DNA from: Fibrella aquatilis
GTDB lineage: Bacteria; Bacteroidota; Bacteroidia; Cytophagales; Spirosomataceae
Assembly: GCF_017353255.1 (NCBI RefSeq)
Contig: NZ_JAFMYU010000016.1
Coordinates: 62,001 to 126,000, forward strand
DNA: 64,000 bases
Direction of reading: 5' to 3'
Shown: in pieces, positions 46,557 through 55,362 of the stretch
How positions within the stretch are numbered: the stretch's first letter is position 1
Layout: every line of letters starts with the position of its first letter
Translations under genes and position numbers: made by a program
The notes under the pieces: model-generated
Told to the model about the DNA's origin: nothing
Databases searched by the model: none
Seen by the model: only the letters and a program-made list of their open reading frames with translations

Positions 46557-47816
46557 ATGAAGAAGTGGGCGTTTTTTCTGCCTGTTGCTGCGCTGCTTTT
46601 TGGGGCATGTCGGGCAGCGGGTGCATCGCTGCCAACGGGCGCGATTACTGCCCCAACGGCTGCTCGTAGTTGCTTATCAGCGCCTTACGACCTGGCGTTT
46701 AGTCCCAACCTGGACCGCCCCCTGCCTCCCGTTTATTTTTGTGGTGAAGCCGTACCCCTGCACGAAGAAGCCGTAGCCCGTCGGCTGATAGCCGCGTTGG
46801 CCCGGAACAACACCCAAACGGCGGCTTTGTTCAGGATGCGGCAGCGGGCGGCTTCGTTTTTCCCCGTTATTGAACCCATTCTGGCACGGTACCATATTCC
46901 CGCCGATTTTAAGTTTCTGCCCCTGGTGGAGAGTTCACTGATGGGCCGGGCGGTGTCGCCGAAAGGCGCGGCGGGCTATTGGCAATTTATGCCTGCTACG
47001 GCTCGTGAACTGGGTTTGGCAGTTGGTAATGGTGTCGACGAGCGGCTGGACCTCGACAAATCGACCCATGCTGCCTGTCGGTATTTGCAATATCTGCACC
47101 GGCAGTTGGGGTCGTGGACACTGGCGGCAGCGGCCTACAATAACGGCATCGGTAACCTGCTGGGTAGTATCCGTCGGCAGCAGCACCGCAACTATTACTA
47201 CCTCCGGCTCAACGCCGAAACGGGCAAATACCTCTACCGGATTCTGGCCTTCAAAGAACTGTTCAACAACTACCAGCAGTACGGCAACCAACTGCCGCAA
47301 CAGTTATTGGCCAGCCTGCGCAAGCCCGTGGAGCAGGAAGCCCTCTCCCAGGCCGAGAACGTACTGTTCGACGAAGGCCTGATGGTGAGTCTGGAAAAGC
47401 AGGCAATTCTGGCCGCGCCTAACCCAAAGGCTGATTTCTCAACACCCGACGAGCGCCCTGACGATCTGCCCCTGCCCAACGCCGCCGACGTGTTTAGGGG
47501 TGGCATTAAAGCTAAACTGGTAGAAGCCGGTGCCTTGCAGCGCGGTGGGGTGTGGGTGTTCAACCTCACCCGCAACGGCATAGCCAACGACGTGGCCGTT
47601 ACCGAAGGTGACCGCCTCTACGCCATTGTAGAAGACATTGATACCCAAACGGGCCGCATATATTTCCGTGCCGACAAGCTCTACACGGCCGGTAGTCAGC
47701 AGACGATGGTGCTGCCACTGGCGGCAGTCGATGCCTCGACGGGGCGCATGGGCATCAAGATTCCTGACGTAGACCAGATGAAAGCCGGGTGGACATTGAC
47801 CTGGAAAGCTTTGTAA
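46557..47816 (+). CDS. Membrane-bound lytic murein transglycosylase (MltD-like)
   Basis: 419 aa with signal/lipobox region (VAALLFGACRAAGA). The SLT domain is clear: FKFLPLVESSLMGRAVSPKG with catalytic Glu, AAGYWQFMPATARELGL and SWTLAAAAYNNGIGN. A C-terminal domain of about 130 residues follows (KAKLVEAGALQRGGVWVFNL, MGIKIPDVDQMKAGWTLTWK) that is shared with the paralogue at 49143 but is not LysM. Cleaves peptidoglycan glycan strands. A terminator follows at 47840. Confidence 0.9.
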   Translation: MKKWAFFLPVAALLFGACRAAGASLPTGAITAPTAARSCLSAPYDLAFSPNLDRPLPPVYFCGEAVPLHEEAVARRLIAALARNNTQTAALFRMRQRAASFFPVIEPILARYHIPADFKFLPLVESSLMGRAVSPKGAAGYWQFMPATARELGLAVGNGVDERLDLDKSTHAACRYLQYLHRQLGSWTLAAAAYNNGIGNLLGSIRRQQHRNYYYLRLNAETGKYLYRILAFKELFNNYQQYGNQLPQQLLASLRKPVEQEALSQAENVLFDEGLMVSLEKQAILAAPNPKADFSTPDERPDDLPLPNAADVFRGGIKAKLVEAGALQRGGVWVFNLTRNGIANDVAVTEGDRLYAIVEDIDTQTGRIYFRADKLYTAGSQQTMVLPLAAVDASTGRMGIKIPDVDQMKAGWTLTWKAL

Positions 47817-47839
47817 ACAACCTTACTACAGCCCAGCTA

Positions 47840-47888
47840 AGGCCCGTTCCGATGGTTTCTGCATCCTGGAACGGGCCTTTCTGTTTTG
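47840..47888 (+). terminator. Rho-independent terminator after the lytic transglycosylase gene
   Basis: GGCCCGTTCC pairs with GGAACGGGCC across a 17-nt loop and is followed by TTTCTGTTTT. Located 24 bp after the stop codon of the 46557 gene. Confidence 0.85.
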
Positions 47889-47916
47889 GGGCGCTAAGGA
47901 TCTCGACTAAGAAGGC

Positions 47917-48960
47917 TTAATGCGTCCGTATCCATTCGAAATAATCACGCTCTACAGCTACACCGTTGTACTCTTTACTAACTACTTTACCGTCAGTTCC
48001 ATATGTCAGTTTGTAGTACACATGATCGTGGTCTATGTAAGGTTTTACAGTCAGATTGGTTTTACCACGCCGGGCAAATTCAAGCGGTAGGATGTCGTTG
48101 GAAGTAGCCCCGATGTCAGCAGTACCGTAGATGATGAGGATAGGTATTTTGAGCGACAGCAAATAGTTGAGGTTGTTATTATGCGAAAAAGAATAAGTGG
48201 TTCTGTAAGGATCGCCGCCCTGAATGGTGGTGTTGAGTGAATCACGGCAGATAGCAGACCAAGTTTGTTGCAGTTCTTCAATATTTCGCTGTGTCTCTGC
48301 CGGGCTATCTTCACGTGTAAATCCACGCATTCTGGCCTCACGAATCTGCCCGTTCATACGCCCTTCCAAGTGACCCGAAAAAGCAATCAAATGAGTTACT
48401 ACGGAGTTGGTATAAGCTGTTTTAATCGCTACGTGGTAGCCTTCTGAGCCACCAGCTATCACTACCCGCCGAGAATCGGCCCACGGTTGCTTCAATACGA
48501 ACGCCAGTACGGCATTGGTTTGACGAACATAATAGTCGAGGTAGTTGTGTTGCAGGTAGCGCGGCGGATACATGCTAGGTATGGGGTTGTTGCGGGTGTT
48601 GAAAAGTGAATCCAAATAACTACCATGCACTAACAGCGGCACCCCTGGTTTGGCAATTATAATGCTGTATTGATCGGCTTGGTGGTCATCGCAAGTAGCA
48701 GGCAATTCAGTTAGCAGCGGGCGCTTGCTTTTTGGTTTCAATTCAAACAACGGAATGGGTAATGACCCTTGCCGAAATAGGAAGATAGGTTTTTTCCTAA
48801 TTAGCTCTCCCTTACCCGCGACCACCGCAAATGTGATGGAGTCACTCTCAAAAGGTATTGTGAAGGTAGTGTAGGTGCCAACATACCGGACCGTGTGCTG
48901 GCCGTAGATAGCGTTGGTAACAACCATAAAGAATAGTGTTAACAGGGGAACTTGTTTCAT
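47917..48960 (-). CDS. Secreted alpha/beta hydrolase
   Basis: 347 aa from ATG 48960 with signal peptide (LLTLFFMVVTNAIYGQ). The nucleophile elbow is VIAGGSEGYHVAIKTAY (GxSxG), with LLSLKIPILIIYGTADIGA carrying the Asp and DHDHVYYK the His. These are the hallmarks of acyl esterases or peptidases of the dienelactone/S9 groups. Substrate unknown. It lies between two transglycosylase paralogues on the opposite strand. Confidence 0.8.
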   Translation of the reverse strand: MKQVPLLTLFFMVVTNAIYGQHTVRYVGTYTTFTIPFESDSITFAVVAGKGELIRKKPIFLFRQGSLPIPLFELKPKSKRPLLTELPATCDDHQADQYSIIIAKPGVPLLVHGSYLDSLFNTRNNPIPSMYPPRYLQHNYLDYYVRQTNAVLAFVLKQPWADSRRVVIAGGSEGYHVAIKTAYTNSVVTHLIAFSGHLEGRMNGQIREARMRGFTREDSPAETQRNIEELQQTWSAICRDSLNTTIQGGDPYRTTYSFSHNNNLNYLLSLKIPILIIYGTADIGATSNDILPLEFARRGKTNLTVKPYIDHDHVYYKLTYGTDGKVVSKEYNGVAVERDYFEWIRTH

Positions 48961-49142
48961 GGCTAACATGAGATTAAGTGTCGCAAAAGTGCTGCAATAG
49001 CCTGTATTTGCCCTGTTAACCTTTCTTAAATTCTAGCCACTTCTCTTACCTATTAGTTTTAGCTTCACCGCATGCTCAATGCCATATACGAACCAAACCA
49101 GGCCTGCGTTGTGTTCTTTGGAAGCACCAGCTAAAAATTGCC

Positions 49143-50381
49143 TTGAAATCAGAATCACGCATATGTAATTCGTTCATTTTAAGCAGTTTACTGCTTTTGT
49201 CTGTTGTACAATTCTCCGTTGCACAGTCAAAGGCCAAGCCGAAAAAAGCGGCTCATCAGGTTGTTGCCAAGACCAAATTACCCTCGCCGCAACCCATCCA
49301 GCGCACCAACTTCGCTGGTGAACTCGTGCCTACCGAGCAGGGCGACGTGGCTACCAAACTGGCCGTGGCGCTCATGAATACGTCGGGCTATGCCAAGCGG
49401 GTGCAACTGTTGCATCAGCGGTCGGCACCGTATTTCGCGGTGATCGAACCCATTCTGGCCCGCCACAAAGTCCCCAACGATTTCAAGTATATGCCGCTAA
49501 TCGAGAGCAACTGGCAGGCCACGGCGGTGTCGTCGGCGGGGGCGGTGGGGTACTGGCAGTTTATGGACGAAACGGCCAAAGACATGGGTATGCGCATCGA
49601 GGCGGGCAACGACGACCGCACCGATCTGGTGAAATCGACGGAGGCGGCGTGCCGGTATCTGAAATCGCTCTACAAACGCCTCGGTTCCTGGACACTGGCG
49701 GCAGCAGCTTATAACGGCGGCATGGGCATGATTGAAAAGAAGATGGTGCGGCAAAGTACGCGCAGCTACTACGACATGACGCTCAACCCCGAAACCGGCT
49801 ACTATCTATATAGAATGCTGGCCATGAAGGAGTTACTGGTCAACCCCGGCAAATACGCCAATATGAGTTCGGGCCTGATGGCGTATCTGGATGATCCCTA
49901 CGCCCGCGAACAGCAGCAGGCCCGCAAGATGGGCTGGCTCGTGGATGAAGACCCCGAACTGACGGGCACCCCCATTGACTCGCCCGCCCGGGGTAGCGAA
50001 GCCGCCGTGATGGATAGTGTGTTGAACAACCTGCTGGCGCAACGACCCAAAACGCCCGCCATCTTCACCGGCGAAGTAGAAGCCAAATTACAGAAAGCCG
50101 GTAAAGCCGCCCTTGGCCAAAGCTGGGCTTTTACTGTAACGCAGGAGGCTCAGGTAGGTGATGTAGAACTCAAACCCGGCGACGCGCTCTATGCCGTCGT
50201 AGACGAAATAGACAGCCGGGGACAGATTTTCCTCCGTGCCACCCGCGTCATCTCTGCCGAAACCAGGGAGTCAACCCCCCTGACCCTCTCGGCCATGAAC
50301 CCCGCCACCGGCCTGCTGGGAATTCCTCTCCCCAAGCACATTCAAACCGGATGGACGGTGCAGTGGAAGACGGAGTTTTAG
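49143..50381 (+). CDS. Lytic murein transglycosylase (MltD-like), paralogue of the 46557 gene
   Basis: 412 aa starting at a TTG (49143), the only start that keeps the signal peptide SFILSSLLLLSVVQFSVAQ. The SLT domain shows FKYMPLIESNWQATAVSSAG with catalytic Glu, AVGYWQFMDETAKDMGM and SWTLAAAAYNGGMGM. The C-terminal domain (EAKLQKAGKAALGQSWAFTV, PLPKHIQTGWTVQWK) matches that of its neighbour. Both probably remodel peptidoglycan, perhaps at different sites. Confidence 0.9.
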   Translation: MKSESRICNSFILSSLLLLSVVQFSVAQSKAKPKKAAHQVVAKTKLPSPQPIQRTNFAGELVPTEQGDVATKLAVALMNTSGYAKRVQLLHQRSAPYFAVIEPILARHKVPNDFKYMPLIESNWQATAVSSAGAVGYWQFMDETAKDMGMRIEAGNDDRTDLVKSTEAACRYLKSLYKRLGSWTLAAAAYNGGMGMIEKKMVRQSTRSYYDMTLNPETGYYLYRMLAMKELLVNPGKYANMSSGLMAYLDDPYAREQQQARKMGWLVDEDPELTGTPIDSPARGSEAAVMDSVLNNLLAQRPKTPAIFTGEVEAKLQKAGKAALGQSWAFTVTQEAQVGDVELKPGDALYAVVDEIDSRGQIFLRATRVISAETRESTPLTLSAMNPATGLLGIPLPKHIQTGWTVQWKTEF

Positions 50382-50487
50382 GATTTACGATGTATGAATT
50401 ACGAATTACGATTTATTGCTTACGCCAGAATAGTCTTGCTTCAGCGTAAGCAATAAATCGTAATTCGTCAATCGTACATCGTAAATC
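50382..50487. repeat. Long near-perfect hairpin between convergent genes
   Basis: Left arm 50382-50425 (GATTTACGATGTATGAATT to TTATTGCTTACGC) pairs with 50444-50487 over 44 bp, with only a few mismatches. The module GATTTACGATGTACGATT also occurs in the hairpin at 42946. Inner tip is GCTTACGC...GCGTAAGC. The SusD stop codon lies at its right edge (50486). Confidence 0.88.
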
Positions 50488-51922
50488 ACTTCCTCCACCA
50501 CAGCTTTGTTTTCATCGTGTTGCTACCACCCATGCTGGTGAGGGCGGCTTTGAAATTGTCGGTGTTGAGGTTCTCCTCGTTAGATGGGTAGGGGAGGCGT
50601 TGGGGCAGCACACCGTCGTTGTAGTTGGTGGGTGGAATTTTCAGGGCCGGAATACCCGTCCGGCGAACTTCCGTCCAGGCCTCTACGCTTTGCCCGAATA
50701 AGGCCAGCCATTTCTGCTCTATCACCTGCGTTAGCGCCGCTGTGCCGGTGCTCAACTTGTTCAGTGTGAGGTAGTCGGCTGGTAACGTCAGGCTGTATTG
50801 CGTCATCGAAGCGCGGATACCTTCTTCATACGCTTTGGCCGCATCACCCGCCGCAGTAATGCCGTTCAGGGCCGCTTCGGCTTTGATGAAGTTCAGTTCG
50901 GCATAGGATACCAGCACGCCCGGCGTAGCGCCCCGCACAAAATAATCGCCGATTTTCGAGGTCTTCGTCAGGCCCAGTGCCGAGGCGTCGGCGTTGGGCA
51001 GGCCGTTGGGAACGCCCGCGTATGTGCCGCCTCCGGCAGGCAGGGCGGCGTATACGGCCAGCCGGGGGTCTTTGAGGGCCGTCAGCTTGTCGATCAGCGT
51101 TTTGCTTACCCGATGGTCGTCGCGCGTTTTGCGGTTCTGATTGGTCGGGTTGTTGTTGGGCGCGTCGGCCAGGTACGTTAGCTGAATATTGTCGGCGTTA
51201 CTTGTCAGCACGGGGTACTTCGTGGGGTCGCTCAGGATACGCGTCATCTCGGCTTTTGTATCGATGGGCGAATCCGATTTACCCACCATCCGGTTCAGAA
51301 GGCGCAGGCTCAGCGAGTTGGCAAATTTCTTCCAACCCGTCATGTTACCCGCCAGCAGAATGTCGGCGGTCTTGTCAACGGCCTTGGTGTTGATGAGGTC
51401 GCTGGCCGTTTTCAGGTCGGCCACCAGTCCGGCGTATACCGTTTTCTGCGTATCGTATTTCGGCAACACATTGCCTTTGGTGCCCAGCAGGGCCTCTTTA
51501 TACGGAATATCGCCATAGACGTCGGTCAGTTGCGAGAACACATACGACCGCATAATCAGCCCGATGGCCTGGTAGTTCTCGTTGCTCGTCGACTTACCGA
51601 GATCGATGATTTTCTGGAAATCGGCGTTGGCTTCGATGTACAAATCGCGCCAGGGCGTGTCCTGAACGTCGGTAGTGAAATTGTACTGATCCACCTCCGT
51701 ATACTGAATCCGGGCCAGGTGCTGTGCCCACAGCGGTCCCACATCGAGACCCAATGACCCGCCCTGTACCGAGTTAACGGCCAGCTTAATACCGTGGGGC
51801 AGCAGCAACTCCGGCGGCACGCTCGTGGGGTCGTTCGGGTTGGCGTTGATGGTATCAAAATTTTTCTCGCAGGAAGAGAGAACGAGTGAAAGAGCGAGAG
51901 AGAGAACGAGTATCTTTTTCAT
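50486..51922 (-). CDS. SusD/RagB-like outer-membrane nutrient-binding lipoprotein
   Basis: 478 aa with lipobox ALSLVLSSCEKNFD. INANPNDPTSVPPELLLPHG and later helical TPR-like segments (IEQKWLALFGQSVEAWTEVR, RLPYPSNEENLNTDNFKAAL) are typical of SusD-like proteins. It caps the SusC-like transporter and binds an oligomeric nutrient. It follows the SusC gene on the same strand; a 22-bp hairpin lies between them. Confidence 0.95.
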   Translation of the reverse strand: MKKILVLSLALSLVLSSCEKNFDTINANPNDPTSVPPELLLPHGIKLAVNSVQGGSLGLDVGPLWAQHLARIQYTEVDQYNFTTDVQDTPWRDLYIEANADFQKIIDLGKSTSNENYQAIGLIMRSYVFSQLTDVYGDIPYKEALLGTKGNVLPKYDTQKTVYAGLVADLKTASDLINTKAVDKTADILLAGNMTGWKKFANSLSLRLLNRMVGKSDSPIDTKAEMTRILSDPTKYPVLTSNADNIQLTYLADAPNNNPTNQNRKTRDDHRVSKTLIDKLTALKDPRLAVYAALPAGGGTYAGVPNGLPNADASALGLTKTSKIGDYFVRGATPGVLVSYAELNFIKAEAALNGITAAGDAAKAYEEGIRASMTQYSLTLPADYLTLNKLSTGTAALTQVIEQKWLALFGQSVEAWTEVRRTGIPALKIPPTNYNDGVLPQRLPYPSNEENLNTDNFKAALTSMGGSNTMKTKLWWRK

Positions 51923-51930
51923 AGTTATAC

Positions 51931-51979
51931 TACCTCACCCCCAGCCCCTCTCCTGCTGAGAGGGGCTGGGGGTGAGGTA
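51931..51979. repeat. Perfect 22-bp hairpin between the susC-like and susD-like genes
   Basis: TACCTCACCCCCAGCCCCTC pairs with its exact complement ending at 51979 around a 5-nt loop (22 bp per arm). On the minus strand it falls after the SusC stop and 9 bp before the SusD start. No T run follows. It may stabilise the SusC mRNA end or lower SusD expression. Confidence 0.9.
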
Positions 51980-51981
51980 TT

Positions 51982-54900
51982 TTACAAGTTGAATCCTAGA
52001 TTAAAACCAATGCTGCGGGCCGAGGGCAGGTTGCCGTTTTCGAAACCCTGTACGTTGCCGTCGCCGTAATAGCTGGTTTCGGGGTCGACATGCGGCACTT
52101 TCGAGTAGAGTAGGGCCAGATTCCGGCCTACTACCGACAGCGTGACACCCCGGAACGGCGTACGGCCAAACCACTTGTTGGGCAGCGCCACCGAGAAACG
52201 AGCCTCGCGCCATTTCACATAATCGGCGTCGAACATGTAAGCTTCGTTGTTATTCCGGTTGTAGAAATTGTGGTAATAATCTTCCGGCAGGGCTACCCGC
52301 GTGGTGTTGGGCTGGTAGCTGAAAGTGCCGTCGGCGTTCTTGATTTCCACCACGCCTTCGCCCACAATACCCCCCTCACGACCGGGTAGGGTTTCGGCCA
52401 GAACGCCCGTGTAGCGGCCAATGTTGACCGAGTGCGCAAACAATTGTCCACCCACGCGCATGTCAAACAACGTACTGAACGTCAAGAACTTGTAGGTGAA
52501 CGAATTCTGAATACCGCCCGTCCATTTCGGCATAATGTTGCCAATCACTTTCCGGTCCGACGACATGACGGGGTAACCCTTGCTGTCGAAAATCAGGTTG
52601 CCCGATGGGTCGCGGCGGTAGTAGGTGCCGTAGAAATTCCCGTAGGCATAGCCGGGCCGGGCCTCTAGAATCACGTTGCGCAATAGCGCACCCGTGTTGA
52701 TCTGGTAATTAGGCAATCCGCCCAGATCTACCACCTCCGACCGGTTGCGGGCGTAGTTGACGGTCACGTCCCAGCGGAAGGCCCCCGTCTTCACCGGCGA
52801 GCCGCTTAGCTCCACTTCCCACCCCGAATTGCGGATTTCGCCCGCGTTGATGATCGTGTTGAAATAGCCCGAACTCTGGGGTACGTTGGCCCGCAAAATC
52901 TGGTCGAACGTGGTTTTGGTATAATACGTCACCTCCAGGTTTACGCGGTTGCCAAACAGCCGGGCTTCAATACCAGCCTCGGTAGCCCGCGTGATTTCGG
53001 GGCGGAGGTTGGGGTTGTAGATCAGGTTGTTTTCCGAGAACGTCGTGGTAGCGCCCCAGGGGTCTTCGGCGTTGTATACCTGTGCCGTGCTATAGGGGTC
53101 GGTGTCGTTACCCACCTGCGCCCACGAGGCCCGCACTTTCAGATACGGCAGCGTAGATGACTGAAAACCAAGCGCGTCGGTCAGGACCGCGCTACCCGAA
53201 AACGACGGATAGAAGTAGCTCCGGTTGCCAGCGGGCAGGGTAGAGGACCAGTCGTTGCGGGCCGTTACGTCCAGAAACAGATAATCGCGGAAAGAGAACG
53301 TACCCGCCGCGTAGAGGCTGTTCACGCTCTTTTCGGTCAGCCGGTTGTAGTTCGTGCGCGCCACCGACGCGTTGCCAATGTTGTACAGGTTCGGGATTTT
53401 CAGCTCCGGGGCGTACATATACTGCCGCTCGAAATAGTTGTAGCGCCGGTTGCCGCCCGCGTTGATCGTTACCCGGAAATCGCTGAATGTTTTGTCGGCC
53501 GTAACCAGGAAATCGGAGTTCGACTCGCGGGTGAAGACGTTGTCGAGCGCGAAATCGCCATTAGGAATGCCCACGCTCCGCGCCCGTTTGGTGTTGCGCC
53601 GATCCAGCGACACGTCGGTACCCGTGCGGCCCATAACCGTAAGCCACGGCAGCGGTTTGTAGATCAGTTGCACATTGCCCACGATCCTGTCTTTGTCGTT
53701 GGCGTAGAGCAGCTTGTTCAAGGCGAAGTAGGGATTGTTCCAGTAGTTAAGGTTCCAGTTGCGCTGCATGGGCCACAGACTAAGGTCGGTGCCGGGTTCC
53801 TGATATTGCTTCAGGTCGTCCAGATCCACCTGCCGCCCAAACCACGTCCAGTACAGATTCAGGTTCTGCCGGTTGTCCGACCCGTCGCGGATGTAGTTGA
53901 CCGCCGTACGCACGGTCAGGTTTTTGGCCAGGTTATAGCCCGCATTCAGCGCCACGTTCTGGCGGCGGTAGTTGGTGTTGGGGTACATGCCGCTCTGGTA
54001 CAGGTTTGTAAACGACAGCCGCACGTCGCCTTTGTCGTTGCCGCCCGTGATACCCACGTTCTGGGTGTTGGTCATGCCCACTTCATGAAAATTCTTCACG
54101 TTGTCGGGCCGGGCAATCCAGGGCGTGGCCGTCCGTACACCCGTGGTGGGGTCAACCGGCGAGTTAAACTGCGAAATCAGCCGCCCGTCGAGTTTCGGTC
54201 CCCAGCTTTCATCTACCCCGTCGTTGGTGCCGCCGCCTTTGCCATCGACGTAGGCAAACTGCCCTTTAAAGCCCTGTCCGTACACGTTCTGGTAGTTGGG
54301 CAACCGAAACGGCGTGTCGAACGTGGAGTTGATATTGCCCGAAATGCCCAGCCCTTTGCTGCCCTTACCCGATTTGGTGGTAATCAGAATGACCCCGTTG
54401 GCCGCTCGTGAGCCATACAGTGCCGCCGCGTTGGCCCCTTTCAACACCGAGATATTGTCGATATCGTCGGGGTTGATGGCCGAGGCGCCGTTGCCATAAT
54501 CAACCGTCACGTTGTTGGTGTTGCCTGTGCTGCCCGGTGCGGTGTTATAGCTACCATTGTCAATCGGGATGCCATCGACCACAAACAGGGGCTGATTATT
54601 ACTGCCGATGGAATTAGCCCCCCGAATGAGCACCCGCGATGACGCCCCCGGCTGCCCGTTGGACCCCGTCACCTGCACTCCAGCAATCTTCCCCGACAGA
54701 GCGTTGACCAGGTTGGTAGGCCGTGCCTGCGTCAGTTCCGAGCCTTTCAATTCCTGGATGTTATAGCCCAGTGCTTTCTTCTCGCGCTCGATACCCAGAG
54801 CCGTCACCACCACTTCGCTTAGTTGCGAGGCATCTTCGGCCAGAGTTAGTTCAATTTCGGTGCGGTTGCCCACGGTCACTTCCTGCGATACGTACCCAAT

Positions 54901-55119
54901 GTACGAGATCACCAGCTTGTCGGTGGGCGAGGCCGAGATCGTGAAGCCGCCATCTGCGTTGGTAGAGGACCCGGTGTTGGTGCCTTTCACGAGCACGTTA
55001 GCCCCCGGCAGGCCCGCCCCGTTGGCCGATAGCACCCGGCCTTTGATGGATTGAGCTATGGCACTGCTGGCGCATAGCATCAGACAGAGCAACAGCCCAT
55101 ACAGGGTATATTTTCTCAT
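51982..55119 (-). CDS. SusC/RagA-like TonB-dependent outer-membrane transporter
   Basis: 1045 aa. Signal peptide (LLCLMLCASSAIAQ), carboxypeptidase-like repeat domain (SIKGRVLSANGAGLPGANVL, GGFTISASPTDKLVISYIGY), plug domain with LSEVVVTALGIEREKK and the region GANAAALYGSRAANGVILIT, then a 22-strand barrel ending in SARSIGFNLGFNL. Imports oligosaccharide or peptide with TonB energy, together with the SusD partner downstream. No extra anti-sigma-binding N-terminal extension is visible. Confidence 0.97.
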   Translation of the reverse strand: MRKYTLYGLLLCLMLCASSAIAQSIKGRVLSANGAGLPGANVLVKGTNTGSSTNADGGFTISASPTDKLVISYIGYVSQEVTVGNRTEIELTLAEDASQLSEVVVTALGIEREKKALGYNIQELKGSELTQARPTNLVNALSGKIAGVQVTGSNGQPGASSRVLIRGANSIGSNNQPLFVVDGIPIDNGSYNTAPGSTGNTNNVTVDYGNGASAINPDDIDNISVLKGANAAALYGSRAANGVILITTKSGKGSKGLGISGNINSTFDTPFRLPNYQNVYGQGFKGQFAYVDGKGGGTNDGVDESWGPKLDGRLISQFNSPVDPTTGVRTATPWIARPDNVKNFHEVGMTNTQNVGITGGNDKGDVRLSFTNLYQSGMYPNTNYRRQNVALNAGYNLAKNLTVRTAVNYIRDGSDNRQNLNLYWTWFGRQVDLDDLKQYQEPGTDLSLWPMQRNWNLNYWNNPYFALNKLLYANDKDRIVGNVQLIYKPLPWLTVMGRTGTDVSLDRRNTKRARSVGIPNGDFALDNVFTRESNSDFLVTADKTFSDFRVTINAGGNRRYNYFERQYMYAPELKIPNLYNIGNASVARTNYNRLTEKSVNSLYAAGTFSFRDYLFLDVTARNDWSSTLPAGNRSYFYPSFSGSAVLTDALGFQSSTLPYLKVRASWAQVGNDTDPYSTAQVYNAEDPWGATTTFSENNLIYNPNLRPEITRATEAGIEARLFGNRVNLEVTYYTKTTFDQILRANVPQSSGYFNTIINAGEIRNSGWEVELSGSPVKTGAFRWDVTVNYARNRSEVVDLGGLPNYQINTGALLRNVILEARPGYAYGNFYGTYYRRDPSGNLIFDSKGYPVMSSDRKVIGNIMPKWTGGIQNSFTYKFLTFSTLFDMRVGGQLFAHSVNIGRYTGVLAETLPGREGGIVGEGVVEIKNADGTFSYQPNTTRVALPEDYYHNFYNRNNNEAYMFDADYVKWREARFSVALPNKWFGRTPFRGVTLSVVGRNLALLYSKVPHVDPETSYYGDGNVQGFENGNLPSARSIGFNLGFNL

Positions 55120-55188
55120 AATCGGTTGACGTTAAGATAAACAGGTTGTATTCTAATATTCTGTAATTCCTGAAATATTCAACCGATT
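55120..55188 (-). promoter_or_regulatory. Inverted repeat in the 5' leader of the susC-like gene
   Basis: AATCGGTTGA (55120-55129) directly abuts the ATG and pairs with TCAACCGATT (55179-55188), leaving a 49-nt loop. Further upstream the region is extremely AT-rich (to about 55260) and includes TATATTTTT-like stretches that could form a -7 box. The hairpin position suggests translational control; no regulator is known. Confidence 0.5.
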
Positions 55189-55280
55189 ATTTGGCGTTAA
55201 AAATATATTACAAAATTTTCAATAATAATTAAAGATTAATTAAAAAATATCATAGAAGGATGCAATTTTCTACAAGTGTA

Positions 55281-55329
55281 CCTGATCGGGCACAAAAAAG
55301 CGGTGCCCGATCAGGTCTGGCACCGCTTT
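55281..55329 (-). terminator. Terminator of the MFS gene with an overlapping alternative hairpin
   Basis: On the minus strand AAAGCGGTGCC pairs with GGCACCGCTTT, followed by TTTTTT-type sequence, a normal terminator. The same bases also belong to a longer hairpin CCTGATCGGGCAC/GTGCCCGATCAGG (55281-55315). The two structures are mutually exclusive. Confidence 0.75.
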
Positions 55330-55362
55330 GAGTAGAACCCCGCCACTACGGTGGGGTGATGC

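Noticed and set aside
51982-55119. Anti-sigma interaction domain in the SusC-like protein
   Set aside because: The protein goes straight from signal peptide to the carboxypeptidase-like and plug domains; no secretin/TonB short N-terminal domain is present, so no sigma link is supported.
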